64,000 bases of DNA from Shinisaurus crocodilurus (lineage: Eukaryota; Chordata; Lepidosauria; Squamata; Shinisauridae), in assembly GCA_021292165.1 (NCBI GenBank), contig CM037876.1:285174521-285238520 (forward strand), written 5' to 3'. Positions 10,831-21,191 of the stretch are shown piece after piece. Made by a program: the position numbers and the translations under genes. Every line of letters begins with the position of its first letter. The stretch's first letter is position 1. A model generated the notes under the pieces. That model was given only the letters and a program-made list of their open reading frames with translations. It searched no databases and was not told where the DNA came from.

Positions 10831-12275
10831 ATGCATGCCTTCAAGCCCATGGAAACCAAACAATAGCTTTAACATCACCCTCTTTCCAAGGCTATATGCC
10901 CATTCTTACATTGGTGCTCCTGACAAATGACTACGGTAAGTAGATTCCTCCCAGGAGTTTTGATTCCAGCCTTTTCACTTATTGCAGATATACAAACATT
11001 CCCATCTTAGGCAGCATATGTAAATTATGAAAAACAAAATAGCACCTCAAATTAAGCCTTAGCAAGAGCTAAGGAACTGTGGGATTACATTAGGACATAT
11101 GAATTTTCATGCAAAGGAAAAGCGTAGCAGAGAGTACTATTGTAGCCTTGTATTTAACAACTTGCCTAGCTGCCCTAGGAGACTGTCCCACCTCAGCCAG
11201 CCTACTTCCTCCACGATTCTCATAGAAACTAAGAGGAAAGACTTTCTCCTCCTTCACAACCAGCATAGAAATGCAGACTAGTATATTTTGTGGGTTTTAC
11301 AGTACTGTACTATTGTCTGAAATTGCCTTCCAGCGGCATTACTGAAGTTTCCTCTTTATTACTAATAAAGGGTTTCCTCTTTATTACTAATAACCATCTT
11401 GTATTTATAAAATGCCCTCAAAATCCAGATAACTCAATGTTACTGATATCAGATTTGCTTATTGTCTGGCCCTCCCATGTAAACTGCAAGATACCATATC
11501 TTTCTCTTCAGATTTCTCATGCATCCATTTATCTCATGCTGCCTTTCACACTGTTCTCTTTTTCTTGTACCATATCCTGAATAGAAGACCCAATTTATAT
11601 GAATCTGGGTCATCCACTCACACAGAAGTATGCAAGATTCACTACATCAGTTTAATTTGCTCAAAAAGAGTACTACATAAAGAGGCACAGCTGGAAAACA
11701 TTAGGAATCCTTTATGACAAAACAACTGGACTCTTACTGAAAATGTACTACCTAAAATATTTCCCCTCAGACTAGAGGAACTAGAACACCATCAATGCCT
11801 GTCCAAAATCCTAATAGCGAAGTTATTAACACTCATGCAGCACACTTCAGAAAAGCCTTTTATCTTTGTATTGAAGTCACTGAGGAGTGTGGCTCTAAAC
11901 CCCAAAACAGGAGAAGAGCAGCTCCAGATGGACACTTGAGCTTGAACAGAGGTTGGCATGGTTGGGTACATGCTGAGGCCACAGCCTGGCAGAGGGCCCA
12001 GCCCCACCAATGACCAGAGATGCTGGGACATTTCCCAGTGGAAGAATTGTGTGGAGAAGCAGCTGCAAAGGAAGCTGAGAATGAGGGAGTTGTGCTCTGC
12101 TCCCTCTGTTGCCGCTAGACACTCTGCCCATTAGGAAATGGGAGATTGCCCCCAAATCACTGGAGCATTACAAGGGCTTCTGAGGGATCCCTCATTTCCC
12201 AATGTGGGAAATTTCAGCACATCTTTTACACTCTTTCTAACCTCAGTAGCATAGGGGGTAAAAAGTAGTGCAAGA
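10831..12275. other. Intergenic or 5'UTR-intron sequence
   Basis: No exon or intact repeat was recognised. A phrase at about 11945-12010 ('ggttggcatggttgggtaca') resembles family-D repeats at 40.66 kb and 47.45 kb. Confidence 0.4.
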
Positions 12276-12306
12276 GTCTCTCTCTCTCTCTCTCTCTTTC
12301 TCTCTG
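12276..12306. repeat. (TC)n microsatellite
   Basis: An almost pure TC dinucleotide run of about 30 bp. Confidence 0.9.
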
Positions 12307-12447
12307 CTGCCACCGGGTGCTCCTCCCACCGGGAAATGGATCATCCAGAGGCCTGCCTATGCTAGAGCCCTAGCTTAGCAGTAGCATATATAGTTTGCAA
12401 CTGGCTTTTCCACTGGATATAAGTGTTTTGGACATTTGATGTGCATA

Positions 12448-14020
12448 CAGAGCCTTGCAGAAGTATTCACCCCCCTTTGACCTTTCCACATTTTGTTGTG
12501 TTACAACCTGGAATTGAAATGGATTTAATTGGCATTGTTACCCCTTGATGTACAAGATACTCAACACTGAAGTTGCAAAATATTTTTATTATGGCACAAA
12601 AGTTAAGTAAACAAAAACAAACTGGCACTTGTTGGTTGCATAAGTATTCACCCCCAAGTTAATACTTGATAGAAGGACCTTTGACAGCAATTACACCTGC
12701 GAGTCTTCTTGGGTAAGTCTCTATCAGTGTTGCACATCTGGATCCTGCAGTGTTTGCTCATTCTTCCTGGCAAAATTGCTCCAGCTCTGTCAGGTTGGAT
12801 GTGGACCGTTGGTGAACAGCAACTTTCAAGTCATGCCACAGGTTCTCAATTGGATTGAGGCTTTGACTGGGCCATTCTAAGACTTTCAGGTTCTTGTTTT
12901 TAAACCACTCCAGTGTTACTTTGACTGTGTATTTAGGGTCATTGCCCTGCTGGAAGGTGAACTTCCGTCCCAGGTCCTGGCAGACTGAAACAGGTTTTCC
13001 TCTAGAATTGCCCTGTATTTGACACCATCCATCTTGCCCTCAATCCTGACCAGTTTCCCAGTCCCTGCCGAGGAAAAGCATCCCCACAACATGATGCTGC
13101 CACCACCATGCTTTACCGTGAGGATGGTGTTCTCAGGGCAATGAGCACTGTAGGCTTTGTACCACACATAGCATTTTGTGGCAAGGCCAAAAAGTTCAAT
13201 TATGGTCTAATCAGACCAGAGAAAACTTTCCTCACATATTTGCAGTGTCTCCCACATGCCTTTTTGCAAACTCCAAACGGGCTTTGATATGGGTGTGTTT
13301 CAGCAATGGCTTTCTTCTCACCACTCTTCCATAAAGCCCAGCTTTGTGGAGCATCTGGGTGATAGTTGTCCCATGGACGGTTTCTCCCATCTCAGTTGAG
13401 AATCTATCCAGCTCCTTCAGAGTTACCATTGGCCTCTTGGTTGCTTCTCTGACTAATGCCCTCCTTACCTGGTCACTGAGTTTTGGTGGACGGACTTCTC
13501 TAGGCAGAGTCACAGTTGAGCCATATTCTTTCCATTTTGTAATAATGGATTTAGCAGTGCTCCGTGGGATATTCATAGTTTGGGATTTTTTTTTATAACC
13601 CAACCCTAATTGGTGCTTCTGCACAACTTTATCCTGGAGTTGTTTTGATAGCTCCTTGGTCTTCATGATGCTGTTTGTTTAGATATGCTCTCCAACAAAT
13701 TCTGGGGCCTTCCAGAAACAGGTGTATTCTGAGATCATGTGGCACTGGAACTGCACACAGGTGGACTCCATTCAACTACAGTATGTGCCTCCTGGAGGCA
13801 GTGGGTTGCACCAGAGCTCTAGGCATGTCACAGCACAGGGGGTAAATACTTATGCAACTAACAAGTGCCAGTTTGTTTTTGTTTACTTAACTTTTATGCC
13901 ACAATAAAAATATTTTGCACCTTCACAGAGTGTTGAGTATCTTGTGTACACCAAGTGGTAACAATGCCAATTGAATCCATTTCAATTCCAGGTTGTAACA
14001 CAACAAATGTGGAAAAGTCT
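12448..14020 (-). mobile_element. Tc1-family DNA transposon with long inverted repeats
   Basis: The left end starts CAGAGCCTTGCAGAAGTATT after a TA. About 210 bp of the left end (12448-12660) returns in inverted form at about 13826-14020. Each arm has the IR/DR layout of Tc1 elements: 'agtattcaccccc' occurs twice in the left arm (near 12470 and 12650). The right arm stops after 'gtggaaaagtc', so about 30-35 terminal bases are lost there. The interior carries a broken transposase on the minus strand. It is probably immobile because one terminus is missing. Confidence 0.93.
12760..13666 (-). pseudogene. Tc1 transposase, frameshifted remnant
   Basis: It starts MKTKELSKQLQDKVVQKHQL at 13666. The N-terminal paired-like helix-turn-helix region (QLGLGYKKKSQTMNIPRST), a GRPR-like linker changed to REVRPPKLSD and the second HTH region are open to about 13232. 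The catalytic core then continues in other frames: a WSDQT block near 13205 carrying the first aspartate, and [19 protein letters not shown] with [14 protein letters not shown] (12916-13167). The later DDE blocks are only degraded traces. Stops and shifts rule out a working enzyme. Such transposases cut and paste at TA sites. Confidence 0.9.
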
Positions 14021-14364
14021 AATTTATGACATTCCTTTTATTTTACTAAGTACCATTCCAGTGGGAAAGCCACTGTATCAGCAGCCAGTAAGCCATAGTA
14101 TATTATTTGCAGACACAATGGTTCTCTTTTGGCTCACTGTCTAGCACTGCCCACTATGTTTTAATTATTAGCAGTCAGCGTGCATAACTGACTGCTAAAA
14201 AGCCTCAGGCAGAACTTAAGGTGATAAAGGCAGAATAGCAGAATGTTCTGTCCTCAACAAGATTACATTTATTACTAGAAATGCTGAATGACATTTCTTT
14301 TCTGGACTGGAATTCATTATTACCCCACCAACTCATTCTTTTCAGCAAGGCTATATGTGGAAGT
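14021..14364. other. Unassigned sequence between transposons
   Basis: No gene or clear repeat was seen between the Tc1 element and the SINE at 14365. Confidence 0.4.
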
Positions 14365-14583
14365 ATTTATTATATTTATACCCCACTTTTTTCCTGTAAG
14401 GAACCCAAGGTGGCTTACATAATCCTCCTCCTCCTGTTTTATCCTCACAACAACCCTGTGAGATAGCTTAGGCTGAGTCAGTGACTGGCCCAAAGTCACC
14501 CAGTGAGTTTCATGGCCGAGCGGGGACTAGAACCCGGATCTCCCGAGTCCCAGTCCAACATTCTCACCACTACACCACACCAT
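14365..14583 (-). mobile_element. MIR/CORE-like SINE
   Basis: Read in reverse it has a tRNA-like head ('gtgtagtggtgagaatg' A box; 'gggttctagtccc' B box), a CORE-like body ('gggtgactttgggccagtca') and a tail 'aaggcttacaggaaaaaagt' with A/T repeats. Close relatives lie at 15684, 20913 and 30999. Its promoter boxes are largely preserved. Confidence 0.85.
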
Positions 14584-14892
14584 GATCATCATTATTTAAG
14601 GTAGAGATACAGAATATAAACGTGCTTCAGGGGATTTTTTGTTTGTTTCTCAATAAAATATCCTTTTCTTTGCATAAATCTGTGCCAATATGTACTGTAT
14701 GTAGAGTCATAGGGCCTCTTTCAAAGCAACAGTTCTCTGCTCATGGCTTTACTTTTTAACAGGCGAGTTAACAACAACAGCAAATCACTTTGTGGACAAA
14801 TCAGCGATTCAAATTATACAGAAAACACTTTCCTCATTTTTTTTCATTTTTTTTTACATTACCAGTATTATCGGTTACTAGGCTACCTACAC

Positions 14893-15013
14893 GGCAGGGT
14901 TGCAAAAAAATCATGATTTTTTTGCAATATATATATATATATATATACTGTATATTGATTTTTATTGATTTAAATCAATGATTTAATCATTGATTTAAAT
15001 CATTGCAACCCTG
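14893..15013. repeat. AT-rich palindromic element with (TA)n
   Basis: It is bounded by 'cagggttgca' and its complement 'tgcaaccctg'. The interior has an AT dinucleotide run (14925-14946) and nested 'gatttaaatc' palindromes. The CAGGG ends suggest a hAT-like MITE, but no matching 8-bp flanks were found. The ATTGATTTAAATCAAT theme recalls the arms at 9126-9680. Confidence 0.55.
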
Positions 15014-15051
15014 GTGTTCGTATTATTATTATTGTTGTTGTTGGTGGTGGT

Positions 15052-15487
15052 CTTTCGCAAGCGTGCAAGTACACACTTATGGCTATCCAAAATATGTAGT
15101 CTTGCATGGTCAATTTCCTCATCTGTTTCAGCTGTCAAAGGGAGCGGAGAAGTGGAGCAGGTAACAGATTGACAAGGTGAGACTGCAAATAGGCTAACTT
15201 GTGCACAGTTGCCAGGGACCAATTGCCTAGCTGTTGACTGAAAAGCTCTGGTAAAGGGGGGAAAACTATGAAATAGGTGCACCAAAAGGTGTGGGAGGGA
15301 CAATATCACCCACTTAGCAATGTAATCCTCTTTATTTTAAGTGTTGAACTGACAGTTCTGAGTGCCCTCCACCTTTTCAATACTTCCCTGAGTCTCCAGC
15401 TACTCCAGAAAGGGGAGATATTTCCCCGCCTTTTTGTGACTCCTTTTTGGAGTACTTACTGCTGTAGTTAACGTGGGTCCCTGACAG
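15052..15487 (+). repeat. Interspersed repeat family B, copy 1
   Basis: About 436 bp matching 28427-29468 once the LTR in that copy is removed. Shared phrases in the same order include 'gtgcaagtacacactt', 'gtttcagctgtcaaaggga', 'aggtgcaccaaaa' and 'ctccagaaaggggagatat', ending 'ccctgacag'. No protein is encoded and the class is unknown. Part of it returns in inverted form at 15575-15684. Confidence 0.7.
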
Positions 15488-15574
15488 GTGCACAAATTTA
15501 TCCTCCATTTACTTCCCAGCCCTTAAATTGTAGCAAATTTCCCCTCCATTTACTTCCCAGAAATTAAATTTGTG

Positions 15575-15684
15575 GGAACTGCAGTAACCACAGCTGTAAG
15601 TGATCTGAAAAGGAACTGTGAAAAGGTAGGGGAAGTTAATATATCCTCTTTCTGGAGTACTGGAGACTTGGGGAAGTGCTGAAC
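15575..15684 (-). repeat. Inverted arm of repeat family B
   Basis: In reverse it matches the last part of copy 1 (about 15370-15480): 'gtctccag.tactccagaaag' and 'cacagttccttttcagatca' with substitutions. Between the arms, a 19-bp phrase 'tcctccatttacttcccag' occurs twice (15501 and 15544). The SINE at 15684 begins where the arm stops. Confidence 0.6.
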
Positions 15685-15915
15685 AGTGTGGCGTAGTGGT
15701 GAGAGTGTTGGACTGGGACTCTGGAGATTCGAGTTCTAGTCCCCGTTTGGCCATGAAACTCACTGGGTGACTTTGGGCCAGTCAATGACTCTCAGCCTAA
15801 CCTACCTCACAGGGTTGTTGTGAGGATAAAATGGAGAGGAGGATTATGTGAGCCGCCTTGGGTTCCTTGCAGGAAAAAAGGCGGGGTATAAATATAATAA
15901 ATAAATAAATAAAAA
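15684..15915 (+). mobile_element. MIR/CORE-like SINE, full length
   Basis: The head is 'gtgtggcgtagtggtgagag' (A box) and 'gagttctagtccccg' (B box). The body is 'cactgggtgactttgggcca', then 'cctcacagggttgttgtgag', and the tail 'ccgccttgggttccttgcag' with 'ggcggggtataaatataata' and AAATA repeats. It follows the family-B arm directly. Confidence 0.88.
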
Positions 15916-17310
15916 ACAGATAGAAAAAGCTATTCTTGTGCAAGAGTCCCACTGACAACATATGGCTTTGTTGTTACTATGCCTAATTTCTCCCCCACAA
16001 GGAAATACTTTTAAATAAATTGTGCTTCTACAAGGAAATAAGCTTGACTTTTACAAGGGGGGAAAACCTCTAAAAAAAGTCATGTTCTTATGAACACACA
16101 CTGAGCTATTAAGAAGACAGCAGGCCAACAGCAGCAGCTGAGGACACTCCAGGCATTTTTTTTTTTTTTAAAAAAGCAGATGTGAGGAAAAGAACTTTAT
16201 CTACAGTACAAAAACAGGCATACTGGAGACAATAAAATACAGTAGCATTTAAATAATATGGCAATATCAGTGGCAAGCTATGACATACAGATGTTGGTGT
16301 TGTCTTAAGTACTTCATTCTTTCAAAAAGACCCCACTCACCTCAAATAAAAATCCAGATCAATATACATAGCTAGACCCAAATTTATGTCAAGGCCTTCT
16401 CCCCCACCCCTCAATAAAGGTAGTATTGTGGGCTTTAAAAAATATAAATAGTGTGAGATATGTTCAGGTTTGCAGATTTGACCAACAATCAGAATTGCTG
16501 TGAAGAATGAAGCAAGCAAGAAAATATCATTTATTCAATCAGCAGCTGATGGCAAACAGGAGCAACTGCTCTGAGCCTGAACAAGAGTTCTATGAAGCTC
16601 TAAAAAGTGGTCTGCACATGCCCACAAATAACTGTGTCCCAGTAGGCATCACTCAACATTGTCTGTGTGTCTCATTATAAAACTAGTACATTAATTCACA
16701 CCTCAGCTGTTAAAATATAAGAACATAAGATGAGCCATGCTGGATCACACCAAGGGCAATCTAATCCAGAATTTTGTTTACACCGTGGCCAATCAGCTGC
16801 CTGTAGGAAACCCATAGGTAGATGTGAAGGACTGAGGCCTACACAGGCTTGAGTTAGTTTGAAGCCTGTAGGCCCAAACATCTCCTGAGTTTGTGAGTTT
16901 CCTTTTCCCCTCATGGAGTTAAGCTTCCTTTTCATGAAAAAAAAAGCCTCCTTTCACCTAATGGAGTTAAGTTTCATTTCCCCAGTTGGAGGTCACAGGA
17001 TTGTAACCTGCTAGGTCTGGGGGGGAGGGAGTGTATATAAAGAGTGGATCTGGAGCTGCAGGGGTGGCTGAGGGAGAGAGCGAAATTGGAGAGAGAGAGA
17101 GAGAAGCTGCAGAGAGTGAAGCAGACAGAGAAGCAGGGTCTGAATTTCACTGAAGAATGCAGAACAGCCAGAGCTAGGCTAGAGGAGGAATCTCTCTACT
17201 AAGCTTACAGGTGACAGTGTAGCTAGGTTAGAGAACCTTGCGTTATTTTTCCTTTTATTTCCATTATACTTGCTTTTTGTAATCTTACAGCTCTATTTAT
17301 GTAATTACCC

Positions 17311-17627
17311 CAGTGCTTCTCAAATAGTGGGGCGGGCCCCCCAGGGGGCGCGCGAGGCTCCATAAAGGGGGGCTCGTTTGACCTCGGCAAACACTGTGCT
17401 CCTTTAAATCTTTTCTGCTACAGTTAATAAAGCTATTCTTTGTTGTAAATTGATCCACATTTCTTTCTTTTTTTATTCTCTTATACGTTAATAAGGATAC
17501 AGTGTTATGCAGAGGTGTACTTATAACAATTTTATAGACAAATGATACTATTTACAGTCGCGCGGGGGGCGCGAAATGTTTTCTTCTTCCTGGGGGGGGC
17601 ATGACAGAAAATAATTGAGAAGCACTA
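17311..17627. mobile_element. hAT (Charlie-like) MITE
   Basis: The termini CAGTGCTTCTCAA and TTGAGAAGCACTA are inverted and typical of hAT-Charlie-type elements. The interior has GC-rich ends ('ggggcgggcccccc', 'gcgcggggggcgcg') and an AT-rich middle. No clear 8-bp duplication was found. It lies inside the solo LTR. Confidence 0.7.
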
Positions 17628-17655
17628 GTTAATGTGAATCTACTTTACCAATAAT

Positions 17656-17920
17656 TACAGTAATACCTTGGATTGCAAGCATAATTCGTTCCGGAACCAT
17701 GCTTGTAATCCAAAACGCTCTTATATCAAAGTGAGTCTCCGGCGGGCGTGAGCGGGGCCAATTTCGGCCCGCTACGCCCGCTCGAGGCGAGTGGTTACAT
17801 CCCTACGACTTGTATTGCAAGACATCACTTGTTTATCAAGTCAAAATTTATTTTTAAAAAATTGCTTGTCTTGCAAAACGCTCTCAGACCAAGTTACTTG
17901 CAATCCAAGGTATTACTGTA
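17656..17920 (-). mobile_element. Tigger/pogo-like MITE, copy 2 (reverse)
   Basis: The body 17658-17918 has perfect 22-bp inverted ends starting CAGTAATACCTTGGATTG, with TA at both flanks. Its left end corresponds to the right end of copies 1, 3 and 4, so it is inverted relative to them. It differs in the middle by a GC-rich block near 17730-17800. It is inserted in the LTR. Confidence 0.85.
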
Positions 17921-18347
17921 CTACAGTAAACTTATTGTTAACCTTCAGTTGTTGGAGTGTCTTTTACACCACACCTAAGGCCTAATCCCACGTTACTGGG
18001 AACAGCGGGTAAAAAGGCAGAGAATTGGCATCCTGATACAGGAGGGGCTCTTAAAGAGGCAGATACCTTTAAGGAGCTGATCAAGGTGTCCTGGTACAGG
18101 TGGAACCTTGACAGTAGGACATGAGTGCAATAGCAGCCTCCCAGTTGTGTCCCCCAGCAGCTGGTGTACATAGGAATACTGCCTCTGATACTGGAGGTAG
18201 CATATAGCCATCAGTAGCAGTAACCACTGATAGCCTTATCTGCCATAGATTTGTCTAATCCCCCTTTAGAGCTATCCAAATTGATGGCCATCACTACATC
18301 TTGTGGAGCAAATTCCATAGTTTAACTATATGCACTATATGAACAGG

Positions 18348-18602
18348 TACAGTAATACCTTGGATTGCAAGTAACTTGGTTTGAGAGTATTTTGCAAGAC
18401 AAGCAAATTTTTAAATATTTATTTAATTTTTTTTTAACTTGATGTACAAGCGACGTCTTGCAATACATGTACTGTAGTACAGCTTAAATTAAAAATCTCT
18501 GTACAAATTTTTTTGGTGGGATTTCGTTTTGATATAAGAGTGTTTTGGATTACAAGCACGTTTCCAGAACGAATTATGCTCTCAATCCAAGGCATGACTG
18601 TA
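18348..18602 (+). mobile_element. Tigger/pogo-like MITE, copy 3
   Basis: The body is 18350-18600 with TA on both sides. It interrupts the CR1/L3 LINE between 'gaacaggta' and 'cttccttttatc'; removing it and one TA restores the LINE sequence. Confidence 0.9.
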
Positions 18603-18690
18603 CTTCCTTTTATCTGTCCTGAAACTCCCACCATTAAGCTTCATGGAATGACCAGGAGTCATCTTACCTACTCAGCCCCCACATCCAGAA

Positions 18691-19749
18691 GAACAGGTTT
18701 GCAGAAATACACCACTCCAGAATTCTCTCAAGAGATCTCTTAAAGGAGAAAGGACCTAGAAGGATGATGTAATTCAAACCAGGACTTCACATCACAAGGA
18801 ATGGCTCCATTATTCCAAAACAATTATACCTATTTAAACACAGGACGTATTTCTGATATGGGAATCATAGCAGCTAGTAGCAGACACAAATGTACTGTGA
18901 GCTGTGCAAACTAAGAGTCAATTCCTTTGAGTAAAACTGGAGCATGGGGAATGTGCATACAAGAGATTTGTGTAGAGTTGGCGCTAGGTGAAGTAAGTAA
19001 CTGGGCAATTACTTCACTGTGTTCCTAGCTCATAATTCAAGCAATATGCACACCACTCTTTGGTCCTATTCAGACATACAACATGAATGCTTGAGGGCAC
19101 AAGAGGTGTACCAGGGGCGCATGCATTGACCCTGCCTTGCCCACAACATCCTCATGTACCAGCTCCACTCACTCTACTCCTGACCTTCATTCACTGAGTG
19201 CAAAGGCCTGAAGGCAGATTCTAAGTGCATTGAGCTGAATGTTATTAAGAACTGTGATCCTGCAGTCGGGAACCCTGCATTATTCCTGACAGAGGGGAGG
19301 ATCCTAAGCACGGTCAACTGAATGTGCTTGGAATCTGCCTTCAGACCTTTGCACGCACAGACGCATTGGGGTAGGGCTGCTGCACAGGCCAAGCTCCTAC
19401 ACACTTTGCACTCTCACACATTCAGCCTAAACACCTGAATAGGGCGTTTTTTGTGGTGGTATATGGGTTGAGAGTTGGGAATGGATTATACAGTCCATTG
19501 CAGTAGTTAGATAATTTGCAATACAGTAATGGCTTTAACTTTTTTATCTTTTTGCAGAATCACACAAAATGTGCCAGTATAGTAGCCACTTCGGAGGGGA
19601 TAAAGCCTGCCAAATTTCAGACAAATAGGTGCAGGGGCTTCTGTTCTAGGCAGCTTTAACAGTTGAGGTTTCAAAAGGGGGTACCCTCCCCCCACTCCAT
19701 GCTTTTGTATGCTATTTGCTGCGTTCTTTTTGTGCATGTTGTGTGGCGC
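18691..19749. other. Intergenic sequence, no gene seen
   Basis: Unique-looking sequence without exon structure or recognisable elements. Confidence 0.4.
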
Positions 19750-19780
19750 ACGCACACACACAGAGACAGACACACACACA
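19750..19780. repeat. Imperfect (CA)n microsatellite
   Basis: CACACACACAGAGACAGACA-type run, about 30 bp. Confidence 0.8.
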
Positions 19781-19812
19781 GTGTTAGTAGTGCTTGGGGC
19801 AAACTAAAACCC

Positions 19813-20045
19813 TACCTTCTTGTAAAGTCCTCAGAGCACTGGCACCACACTCCCTGAGGCAGAGAGAAGGTATGGAGATCCTTACTACTCTATGGTTCAG
19901 AGCTGAGAAGTTGTCCAGCTCAATATGGTGGCGTTACATTAAGGGCAAATGTGCAACTGCGCATTAAGCACTAACCTTCCCTTGTAAAGTCCTCAGAGCA
20001 ACCCTCTTATTCTTTCAGGCAGCAGAGTATGTCCTTCTCACCTTC
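19813..20045 (+). repeat. Diverged direct duplication
   Basis: 'cttgtaaagtcctcagagca' occurs at about 19819 and again at about 19982, each followed by a related gag/cag-rich stretch. This suggests an old local duplication of roughly 70 bp, about 160 bp apart. Confidence 0.4.
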
Positions 20046-20293
20046 TACCTGCCTCCCAAAAGCACTGTGATTGGAAGTAAAAACGAGAGCTAGAGCTGTC
20101 AGTCACACGATACTCTCCTCCTCTCCCTCCCTGGTGTTTTCCTTTTATGGGAAGCTTGCTTGTGTGGGGGTTAAAAATGTATCCAATTGTGCTTAAACTA
20201 GCCTTCAGATTGGGTCTGAAGCTTCGGAGCAGCCACTTCAGTATTTGGGCCTTGTCAAAAGCAGATACACATCCGTACTTAATTTATTATTTA

Positions 20294-20912
20294 CTAGCTT
20301 TTTTTTACTCGGCGTTGCACGGGTCATCATTTTCCTATAGGCACTATTTGTTCGAAATTCCTTAAGGTAGCTGTCTGCTTTTTAAAATCCCTCCATAGGT
20401 AAGGTCCCCCGGGCAAAAATAATGGAATCCCAGCTCCCCCGGGACTACACAATGAAATCCCAGCTCCCCCAGGACTACACAATGAAATCCCAGCTCCCCC
20501 GGGACTACACAATGAAATCCCTGCTTCCCACAATGAACATTCTGTTTGGAGGTAGGAGAGATTTGCATATCCTCTCTTGATTGGGCCCCTGTGGCAGTGC
20601 ATACCAACATTCTAAATGTCGTTGGAGTGATTTGCATAACTGCTCCTGAATGGCCCCTGAGAGCATTCCAAGTGACGCCATTGGCTGCCATCTATTTTGG
20701 GCCGTACAGGCGCGGCGAGGGTTTTTGGGAGATTTGAACCCGCCAGTCTTTGTCCTTGGGTGATGTTGAGTAAGCGTGCCAAGTTTGGGATGGATCCGTC
20801 CAGCCGTGTCAGGAGCCTATGGGATGCACGCGAGCCAAACGGACATACGGACATGTGTACGTACGTACATACAAACGTACGGACGGACAAACTTTCACAT
20901 TTATATAGTAGA
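20294..20912 (-). mobile_element. Non-autonomous Helitron-like element
   Basis: On the minus strand it begins TCTACTATATAAATG (from 20912) after a host A, and ends ...GAGTAAAAAAAAGCTAG (at 20294) before a host T. TC...CTAG ends between A and T are the Helitron signature. Just before the CTAG is 'acccgtgcaacgccgagt', a degraded version of the short GC-rich hairpin placed near Helitron 3' ends. It contains three exact 30-bp repeats and a purine-rich 'gtccgtccgta' segment near the 5' end. No Rep/helicase is encoded. It abuts the SINE at 20913. Confidence 0.65.
20431..20520. repeat. 30-bp tandem repeat, three units
   Basis: Units begin at 20431, 20461 and 20491, each 'cagctcccccgggactacac' plus 'aatgaaatcc', with a single difference in unit two. 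A partial diverged unit precedes them. It lies inside the Helitron-like element. Confidence 0.9.
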
Positions 20913-21191
20913 TTATATTTATTATATTTATATCCCATCTTTTCCCCTGCAAGGAACCCAAGGCGGCTTACATAATCCTCCTCCTCCTCCTCCTCCTCCT
21001 CCTCCTCCTCCTCCTCCTCCTCCTCCTCCTCCTCTCCATTTTATCCTCACAACAACCCTGTGAGGTAGGTTAGGCTGAGAGTCAGTGACTGGCCCAAAGT
21101 CACCCAGTGAGTTTCATGGCTGAGTGGTGACTAGAACATGGATCTCCCAAGTCCCAGTCCAACACGTTAACCACTATGCCACACTGGCTCT
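20913..21191 (-). mobile_element. MIR/CORE-like SINE with (CCT)n expansion
   Basis: The same family as 14365 and 15684, in reverse. The normally short AGGAGG stretch is expanded to about 58 bp of CCT repeats on the plus strand (20976-21034). The head has 'gtggttaacgtgttggactg' and a B box near 21135. The tail ends where the Helitron-like element begins. Confidence 0.85.

Larger units (their letters stand above)
16818..18118 (+). mobile_element. Solo LTR (body 16823-18113) carrying two younger inserts
   Basis: The body starts TGTGAAGGACTG and ends CCTTGACA. The 5-bp flanks are GTAGA (16818-16822) and GTAGG (18114-18118), one mismatch. A TATATAA promoter box lies at 17034-17040. Inside are a hAT-like MITE (17311-17627) and a Tigger-like MITE (17658-17918); without them the LTR is about 710 bp. 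No gag, pol or env sequence lies beside it, so it is a recombined solo LTR of an endogenous retrovirus or related LTR element. It interrupts a CR1/L3 LINE. Confidence 0.75.
16718..18690 (-). mobile_element. CR1/L3-like LINE 3' part, interrupted by a solo LTR and a MITE
   Basis: The LINE pieces are 16718-16822, 18119-18349 and 18601-18690. Read in reverse they give the LINE C-terminal region (YFFTQRIVKLWNSLP-like in related copies) and a 3'UTR ending near 'ttatgttcttat'. Removing the LTR (16823-18113) and the MITE (18350-18600) leaves a sequence matching related copies at 22.7 kb and 30.05 kb. The MITE junction 'aggTActtcc' is restored exactly at TA. Confidence 0.8.

Noticed and set aside
13232..13666. 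An active Tc1 transposase gene
   Set aside because: The frame breaks before the catalytic core, the later DDE blocks are decayed and the right end of the element is truncated.
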